Source: Bacteriovoracaceae bacterium (GTDB lineage: Bacteria > Bdellovibrionota > Bacteriovoracia > Bacteriovoracales > Bacteriovoracaceae). From it: a DNA stretch of 5,497 nt. Location: NCBI GenBank assembly GCA_947448095.1, contig CANFNN010000208.1:1-5497 (forward strand), given 5' to 3'. The position numbers and the translations under genes are program-made. The notes beneath the pieces were generated by a model. The model saw only the letters and a list, made by a program, of their open reading frames with translations. It ran no database searches and had not been told where the DNA came from. Positions 1 to 3,585 of the stretch are shown piece by piece (position 1 is the first letter of the stretch; every line of letters begins with the position of its first letter).

Positions 1-1003
1 AAAGGGCCTTACTCTCAAGGACAACAAACTCTCCATTCCTTTGCAGCTTTATGAAATTTCACTGGAACTCACACAAGATAATGAAAAGAGACTTTCAGGA
101 AATCTTGTTAGGCATAATAAAAACCCTATCGTTGAAACTCCTGTCATTGGTTTTTATGGGCCTCTAGACAGATTTAGCGCCAAGAAAGATGCTCCTTTGA
201 TCGATCTGAATGGAAAATGGGCGTTAGAGATGGAGGATGAGAAGCGTGAAAAATCCCTCGCGATTGGAAATTTTGTTCAAACTGGATCCCAATTTTCGGG
301 CAGCATTCTGACTCCTACTGGCGACTACCGCTATTTAGATGGATATGTATCGGGAGCACAGTTTGAAGCGGGCAGTTTCGATGGAGTTTATAATTATGTC
401 TTTAAAGGGAGTCTCAAAGACGGCAAAATGACTGCAGCCATTCTTTCAAGCTCCATCACGAAAGTAACTGGAAGCATTAATCCAAAAGCAGAACTTCCTG
501 ATGCTTACAAACAAACTGAACTTCAAGAATTGAAATTTATTTTTCCCGACCTAAAGGGACAAAGTGTGTCCTTAACTCATCCTAAATTTAAAAATAAGCC
601 TGTAGTGGTGCAAATATTTGGATCATGGTGTCCTAATTGTATTGATGAAATGAATTACCTCATTCCCTGGTACACAAAAAATGCCAAAAGAGGTGTTGAA
701 GTCATCGCGTTCGCCTTTGAAAGAAGCTTGAGTCTTAAGGGTGCAACTCGGCAACTTTTGAAAGTTCAGAAAAAGATGAAAGTTCCGTATACCATCCTAC
801 AAGTTGGATCCACTTCTGAGGACAAACCCTCTGATAAATTACCCGGTCTTAAAAATTTCATTTCGTTTCCAACGACTATTTTCCTCAATAAAAAGCACGA
901 AGTAGTAAAAGTTCATGCAGGGTTTAGTGGACCAAGCACGGGAGAATTTTTCGAAAAATGGAAGATTGAATTTAATCAAACAATTAACGAGTTACTAAAA
1001 TAA
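1..1003 (+). CDS. TlpA-like thiol-disulfide oxidoreductase with N-terminal lipocalin-like domain, 5' partial
   Basis: The frame is open from base 2 to the TAA at 1001-1003, giving 333 visible residues. The true start lies upstream, so a TTG at 41 should not be taken as the start. The C-terminal part (about residues 173-333) reads as a thioredoxin fold of the TlpA/ResA/peroxiredoxin-like type: beta strand VVVQIFGSW, active site WCPNC (Cys codons 629-631 and 638-640), then the FPTTIFLN segment with the expected cis-proline (869-871). About residues 68-163 are beta-rich with DLNGKW, an IGNF strand, TPTGDYRYLDG and SFDG. From memory this matches the domain that precedes TlpA modules in many Bacteroidetes-type proteins. 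Family members are exported or lipid-anchored and reduce or exchange disulfides in the cell envelope; the signal peptide would be outside the window, so location is inferred. The substrate is unknown. It overlaps the DUF486 gene by one base (TAATG), so the two are probably cotranscribed. Confidence 0.88.
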   Translation, partial: KGLTLKDNKLSIPLQLYEISLELTQDNEKRLSGNLVRHNKNPIVETPVIGFYGPLDRFSAKKDAPLIDLNGKWALEMEDEKREKSLAIGNFVQTGSQFSGSILTPTGDYRYLDGYVSGAQFEAGSFDGVYNYVFKGSLKDGKMTAAILSSSITKVTGSINPKAELPDAYKQTELQELKFIFPDLKGQSVSLTHPKFKNKPVVVQIFGSWCPNCIDEMNYLIPWYTKNAKRGVEVIAFAFERSLSLKGATRQLLKVQKKMKVPYTILQVGSTSEDKPSDKLPGLKNFISFPTTIFLNKKHEVVKVHAGFSGPSTGEFFEKWKIEFNQTINELLK

Positions 1004-1335
1004 TGTTCAAAACAATTTCTCTGCTCTTTATGGCGAATATATTCATGACTTACGCCTGGTATGGTCACTTAAGGACTCTCGCAGGAAAACCCATTTGGAT
1101 TGCTATTTTACTCAGCTGGGGAGTGGCATTTTTTGAGTATTGTTTCCAAGTACCGGCCAACCGTATTGGCTTTGGGTATTTCACACTTCCTCAACTTAAA
1201 ATTGTTCAGGAAGTGATCACCATGGTCGTATTTAGCGTTTTTGCGGTCTACTTTATGAAAGTTCCACTGAATCGGAACTTTTTTTACGCTTCTCTGTGTC
1301 TAGTCGGTGCAGTTTATTTTATTTTTAGAAAATAA
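1003..1335 (+). CDS. DUF486 / DMT-family small membrane protein
   Basis: This 110-residue protein matches the DUF486 family over its whole length. It has the N-terminal NIFMTYAWYGHL stretch, a central SWGVAFFEYCFQVPANRIG block, and QLKIVQEVITMVVF before a final hydrophobic helix ending FIFRK. Four hydrophobic segments are visible at about residues 4-20, 31-49, 67-86 and 92-108, so it is an inner-membrane protein with almost no soluble part. The family is placed near the drug/metabolite transporter (DMT) group, similar in size to EmrE-like proteins that work as dimers, but no substrate is established. The ATG at 1003 shares its A with the last base of the preceding TAA. No strong Shine-Dalgarno sequence is seen, which fits translational coupling to the TlpA-like gene. 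Length is normal for the family. Confidence 0.93.
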   Translation: MFKTISLLFMANIFMTYAWYGHLRTLAGKPIWIAILLSWGVAFFEYCFQVPANRIGFGYFTLPQLKIVQEVITMVVFSVFAVYFMKVPLNRNFFYASLCLVGAVYFIFRK

Positions 1336-1336
1336 A
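1318..1336. repeat. A/T-only inverted repeat across the convergent gene junction
   Basis: TTTATTTT (1318-1325) and AAAATAAA (1329-1336) form a perfect 8-bp inverted repeat with a 3-base loop. It covers the end and stop codon of the DUF486 gene and touches the stop of the opposing DUF2231 gene. It could act as a weak bidirectional 3' end structure, but the stem has only A-T pairs and no separate T-tract, so it is a poor intrinsic terminator. Chance is quite possible in such AT-rich sequence. Confidence 0.3.
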
Positions 1337-1942
1337 TTAGTCTTCCTGCTTTGACTCATCATCCTCTACATCATCAGCTTCATCTGAATTTCCGTAATCA
1401 TTATCATCGGATTTAAGACTTTCGTTCTCATCTGATTCGGATGTGTTCTGGCCAGGAGTAGGAAGAAGGCCATTTGCTCCTGCGTGTGACGGACCAGAGT
1501 AAGCGCTTGCAGCCCCATGCTCATATACCAGTTCGCCTCCAGATTCCCCCGTCCTGTAGGCCAGGAAGCAGGCAGCAAGACTGACTAGGCAAACAGCCAA
1601 CTGAACATATATTTGAATTTGAGTTTTTAAAAAATAAGCGGCTACTGATAATACAAGAGCGAGCACAGTTGCCCCTACAAAGATCTCGGCCCTTTCCTCA
1701 TGCTCATGAATTATTTTTTTATCGACAACTTTCTCAACTGTTTCTTCTGCCTCTTCCCCAGAATCGAGTGCTATATAGCCTGTTGCAGTAGTCAAAATCT
1801 GTAGTCCAATAATGATAATCCATGCCTGCTGAGACATTTTATTGCTCTTTATCATGAAAGCAAAAATTAATACCAAAGCTGGCAAAACAAATGTTAATGC
1901 CAAGGGAAAATGAACAATGATCGGGTGAAAAGGTACTTGCAT
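1337..1942 (-). CDS. DUF2231 family membrane protein with acidic C-terminal tail
   Basis: The 201-residue protein begins with the DUF2231 hallmark HPIIVHFPLAL at residues 6-16. Four hydrophobic helices follow at about 10-31, 42-60, 86-105 and 112-129. Other family landmarks are TTATGYIALDSGEEAE after helix 2, the IIHEHEERAE stretch (His79, His81) before helix 3, and TGESGGELVYEHGA (His142) after helix 4. The conserved histidines may bind a metal or haem; this is inference, and the family function is not settled. After residue 165 the protein ends in an Asp/Glu/Ser-rich acidic tail of about 36 residues that is not part of the core domain. The ATG at 1942 is preceded by AGGTAGG with 5 bases between, and by a good promoter (1970-1998), so this start is well supported. 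The gene stands alone, divergent from the dksA-like gene and convergent with DUF486. Confidence 0.9.
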   Translation of the reverse strand: MQVPFHPIIVHFPLALTFVLPALVLIFAFMIKSNKMSQQAWIIIIGLQILTTATGYIALDSGEEAEETVEKVVDKKIIHEHEERAEIFVGATVLALVLSVAAYFLKTQIQIYVQLAVCLVSLAACFLAYRTGESGGELVYEHGAASAYSGPSHAGANGLLPTPGQNTSESDENESLKSDDNDYGNSDEADDVEDDESKQED

Positions 1943-1969
1943 TGGAACCTACCTAAAAGATTTTTTTCA

Positions 1970-1998
1970 ATTATAGAGAACGCTGAAACCTAAAGCAA
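1970..1998 (-). promoter_or_regulatory. Predicted sigma70-type promoter of the DUF2231 gene
   Basis: On the - strand a perfect TATAAT (1975-1970) lies 17 bases downstream of TTGCTT (1998-1993), which keeps the TTG core of the -35 box. The expected transcription start is near 1963, giving a leader of about 20 bases that carries the AGGTAGG ribosome binding site. One arm of the 1996-2017 inverted repeat overlaps the -35 box. Confidence 0.6.
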
Positions 1999-2017
1999 TG
2001 AACATGTTTTTTCATTG
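1996..2017. repeat. 7-bp inverted repeat touching the DUF2231 promoter -35 box
   Basis: CAATGAA (1996-2002) and TTCATTG (2011-2017) are perfect inverted copies around an 8-base centre, and the smaller palindrome AACATGTT lies inside at 2001-2008. Because the left arm overlaps the -35 box of the leftward promoter, a regulator binding site is possible. No regulator family is recognised from the sequence. Confidence 0.35.
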
Positions 2018-2043
2018 GCCTGCCTTAAACTTAAGATTTCTTT

Positions 2044-2064
2044 AATTATTTAAAACAAATAATT
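2044..2064. repeat. 8-bp A/T inverted repeat
   Basis: AATTATTT (2044-2051) and AAATAATT (2057-2064) are perfect inverted copies around a 5-base loop. All pairs are A-T, so a stable RNA hairpin is unlikely. It may simply reflect base composition or be part of an AT-rich, bendable upstream region. Confidence 0.3.
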
Positions 2065-2092
2065 TTCTGCAAAAACCTCAGTTTTCCGAGTG

Positions 2093-2114
2093 TCAAAAAA
2101 ACGTCATTTTTTGA
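2093..2114. repeat. 8-bp inverted repeat with A and T runs
   Basis: TCAAAAAA (2093-2100) and TTTTTTGA (2107-2114) are perfect inverted copies around the 6-base centre ACGTCA. Read in either direction it is an A-run, loop, T-run structure with one G-C pair, too weak for a convincing terminator. The phased A/T runs could bend DNA. Confidence 0.3.
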
Positions 2115-2125
2115 TTTTGTCTAAA

Positions 2126-2140
2126 ATAAAGATCCTTTAT
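2126..2140. repeat. Short palindrome ATAAAG-N3-CTTTAT
   Basis: ATAAAG (2126-2131) and CTTTAT (2135-2140) are perfect inverted copies around the three bases ATC. The compact 15-bp form resembles a dimeric regulator site, but it lies about 90 bases upstream of the rightward promoter and chance cannot be excluded. Confidence 0.25.
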
Positions 2141-2228
2141 GTACCCGTGATTCAATTCTTGCCTTACATCCTCTCTCAATCCTGATAGCAAATGTTAGAT
2201 AAAACAGCATCTTACCTCTGCAAAAATG

Positions 2229-2257
2229 TTGGCATTTAAAATCGAGACTGTTCTAAT
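2229..2257 (+). promoter_or_regulatory. Predicted sigma70-type promoter of the dksA-yciO operon
   Basis: TTGGCA (2229-2234) matches TTGACA at 5 of 6 positions and TCTAAT (2252-2257) matches TATAAT at 5 of 6, with the ideal 17-base spacing. The expected start is near 2264, leaving a leader of about 40 bases with the AAGGAG ribosome binding site. This is the best rightward match I found in the intergenic region. The palindrome at 2249-2267 covers the -10 box and the start site. Confidence 0.6.
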
Positions 2258-2267
2258 TTTCAGAACA
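2249..2267. promoter_or_regulatory. Operator-like palindrome over the -10 box of the dksA-like promoter
   Basis: TGTTCT (2249-2254) and AGAACA (2262-2267) are perfect 6-bp inverted copies separated by 7 bases. The left arm contains the first half of the predicted -10 box and the right arm covers the predicted start site, the usual place for a repressor to block RNA polymerase. It matches neither the E. coli LexA box nor any other operator I know, so the binding protein is unknown. As RNA, only part of it would be in the transcript, so a leader hairpin is less likely than a DNA site. Confidence 0.4.
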
Positions 2268-2303
2268 CATTTACACACACACCTGTAACAAGGAGAACTA
2301 AGG

Positions 2304-2741
2304 ATGTCAGTTCGACTAAACAGTCATTTGTCAGACAAGCAGATCAACGCGCTTAAGGACAAACTTTTAGCTGAAGCGGAACGTATCAGAACAAATTTTC
2401 AACTTAAGAAAAATGAGTATGAAAACAGTTCTGTAAACGGTGCCAAAGATGAAGTAGATTCGGCCAACGATAATATTCTTCTCGCTGCCGATATGCGATT
2501 CTCTAACCGCGAAAGCCTTTACTACAAAAAAATCACTAAGACTCTGAGCAAAGTTGAAAGCGAAAGCTATGGAATGTGCGACGAATGTGGTGATCCAATT
2601 ACTTACACAAGATTAATTGCGAGACCTACTTCTGAGATGTGCATTCTATGCAAAGAAGAATCTGAAAGAGAAGAATCTCAGAACTTTTTTGAGCGCCGTT
2701 CAAAATCTCTAGGTCGCGAAATGAGCGTAAGCGGAAACTAA
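2304..2741 (+). CDS. dksA: DksA/TraR-family zinc-finger RNA polymerase regulator
   Basis: The 145-residue protein has a helical N-terminal half, a coiled-coil tip, and a C-terminal four-cysteine zinc finger (C92-x2-C95-x17-C113-x2-C116) with the family signature RPTSEMCILC. At the tip, DEVDSA (residues 49-54) aligns with the E. coli DksA tip DPVDRA, keeping both aspartates and the alanine (D49, D52, A54) needed for action in the polymerase secondary channel. The alignment continues through the helix up to VESESYGMCDECG. DksA works with ppGpp to adjust transcription of rRNA, tRNA and biosynthesis genes, and the kept tip and zinc finger suggest a true DksA rather than a TraR-like short form. 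Compared with E. coli DksA, the N-terminus is shorter by roughly 20 residues and the tail after the last cysteine is longer (29 against about 13). AAGGAG at 2290-2295, 8 bases before the ATG, fixes the start. Confidence 0.9.
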   Translation: MSVRLNSHLSDKQINALKDKLLAEAERIRTNFQLKKNEYENSSVNGAKDEVDSANDNILLAADMRFSNRESLYYKKITKTLSKVESESYGMCDECGDPITYTRLIARPTSEMCILCKEESEREESQNFFERRSKSLGREMSVSGN

Positions 2742-2744
2742 AAA

Positions 2745-3380
2745 ATGATTGAATACGTCGTCGAACACAATCCAGACGACCGCATTTTAAAAAAAGCCTC
2801 CCAAATTTTACGAAATGGGGGGCTTATTTGTTTTCCGACGGAAACAAATTGGGTTGTTGTAGCTGATCCCTTTAATAAAGATGGGGTCGATAAGCTTTAC
2901 CGACTACGTCATGTTGATAACACCAAGCACTTTACTGTCTTGTGCGAGAGTTTTCAAATGGCCCAGGAAGTCTGCTTTATTGATGATTCTGCTTTTAGAC
3001 TTTTAAAAAAAATTATTCCCGGTCACTACACCTTCATCTTTGAAGCCAAAAAGAAAATCACGAAATTACTCAAAGCTTCTAAAGCCGATAAAGAAGTGGG
3101 AATAAGATTTCCGCCGGTAAATCTGTGCCGACATTTTCTCGCAGTTCATGGTGAGGTTGTTATCTCGACTCATCTTACCTACGAAATGCTGGGTCTCGAA
3201 GAAGATGGAATTCCCCTTTATGGGGCACTCATAGATGATTCCTGCGGTAACAAAATAGATCTCACCTTAGATCCGGGAGAATATGAGTTCATCGGTAATT
3301 CCACTACGATTGTGGACTTTACCAGTGGAGTTCCTGAGATCATTCGAGAGGGTGCTGGGTCGACTCATTTGATTAAATAA
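2745..3380 (+). CDS. yciO: YciO-type Sua5/YrdC/YwlC-family protein
   Basis: The 211-residue protein aligns end to end with E. coli YciO (about 206 residues). Shared blocks are the RNGGLICFPTET strand-loop (25-34), LYRLRHVD...KHFTVLC (51-67), FRLLKKIIPGHYTFIFE (84-100), VGIRFP (118-123), STHL (141-144), STTIVDFT (186-193) and REGAG (201-205). The family fold makes threonylcarbamoyl-AMP from threonine, bicarbonate and ATP for the t6A base of ANN-decoding tRNAs. The YciO branch is a paralogue whose cellular role is less clear, so the t6A role is not certain here. The protein lacks the C-terminal domain of Sua5. Oddly, the loop after PTET reads NWVVVAD where E. coli YciO has SGYALGC, losing both small glycines. 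It starts 3 bases after the dksA-like stop with only a weak purine-rich leader, so it is probably translationally coupled in the same operon. Confidence 0.88.
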   Translation: MIEYVVEHNPDDRILKKASQILRNGGLICFPTETNWVVVADPFNKDGVDKLYRLRHVDNTKHFTVLCESFQMAQEVCFIDDSAFRLLKKIIPGHYTFIFEAKKKITKLLKASKADKEVGIRFPPVNLCRHFLAVHGEVVISTHLTYEMLGLEEDGIPLYGALIDDSCGNKIDLTLDPGEYEFIGNSTTIVDFTSGVPEIIREGAGSTHLIK

Positions 3381-3396
3381 GAATAAGAAATTGAGC

Positions 3397-3430
3397 AAAA
3401 AAAAAGCCATCGGCGCGAGACGATGGCTTT
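3397..3430 (-). terminator. Intrinsic terminator for tRNA-Leu (may also end the dksA-yciO transcript)
   Basis: AAAGCCATCG (3403-3412) and CGATGGCTTT (3421-3430) form a perfect 10-bp stem with an 8-base loop. Read on the - strand it is followed by a run of nine T (3405-3397, the first three in the stem), the classic form for ending transcripts from the tRNA side. Read on the + strand the stem is followed by only TTT then AAAA, so termination of the yciO operon, 22 bases upstream, would be weaker but possible. Confidence 0.88.
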
Positions 3431-3447
3431 AAAACGTACATATTTTA

Positions 3448-3530
3448 TGGTGCCCGGTGAGGGACTCGAACCCCCACGCTCGCGCACTAGGTTCTAAGCC
3501 TAGCGTGTCTACCAATTCCACCAACCGGGC
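3448..3530 (-). tRNA. tRNA-Leu, anticodon UAG, with encoded CCA
   Basis: On the - strand the gene folds as a class II tRNA. The acceptor stem is GCCCGGT with ACCGGGC, the discriminator is A, and CCA is encoded at 3450-3448. The D-arm contains GGTAGACAC, typical for leucine tRNAs. The anticodon stem CTAGG/CCTAG closes the loop CTTAGAA with anticodon TAG (3496-3494), which reads CUN leucine codons. A long variable arm of about 11 bases can form CGC-GA-GCG. The T-arm is GGGGG/CCCTC around TTCGAGT with one G-U pair. It lies 55 bases after the coiled-coil gene on the same strand with no terminator between. A TTGCCA on the - strand (3580-3575) could be a -35 box, but no good -10 follows, so cotranscription or a weak own promoter are both possible. 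Confidence 0.96.
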
Positions 3531-3585
3531 ACTGATATGCAAGAGGACTAGATATTCTTTGAAATGAAATAATTTGGCAAGACTT

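Larger units (their letters stand above)
1943..2303. other. Divergent intergenic region between DUF2231 and dksA-like genes
   Basis: This 361-base stretch has no supported coding sequence; the longest reading I followed is about 20 codons with no ribosome binding site. It is strongly AT-rich with several A and T runs. It contains one promoter facing each way (1970-1998 leftward, 2229-2257 rightward), an operator-like palindrome on the rightward one, and four short perfect inverted repeats between the two promoters. A short AC dinucleotide run (2273-2282) lies in the presumed leader of the dksA-like mRNA, just before its ribosome binding site. About 88 bases (2141-2228) hold nothing I can name. 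Confidence 0.8.

Noticed and set aside
41..43. TTG at 41 as start of the TlpA-like protein
   Set aside because: The frame is open back to base 2, no ribosome binding site precedes it, and an envelope protein should begin with a signal peptide, which is not seen there.
1366..1578. Second - strand reading inside the DUF2231 gene
   Set aside because: It is a shifted frame over the acidic tail region and lacks any recognisable feature, while the overlapping DUF2231 frame is well supported.
2249..2267. SOS (LexA) operator at the dksA-like promoter
   Set aside because: The arms TGTTCT and AGAACA do not fit the E. coli CTGT-N8-ACAG box or the Gram-positive GAAC-N4-GTTC box.
2273..2282. AC dinucleotide run as a phase-variable repeat
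   Set aside because: Only five AC units, too short to expect frequent slippage, and it lies in the untranslated leader.
2226..2288. 20-codon reading from ATG 2226 to TAA 2286-2288, just upstream of the dksA-like gene, possibly a leader peptide
   Set aside because: It has no ribosome binding site, its ATG lies upstream of the predicted transcription start near 2264, and its sequence shows nothing like an attenuation peptide.
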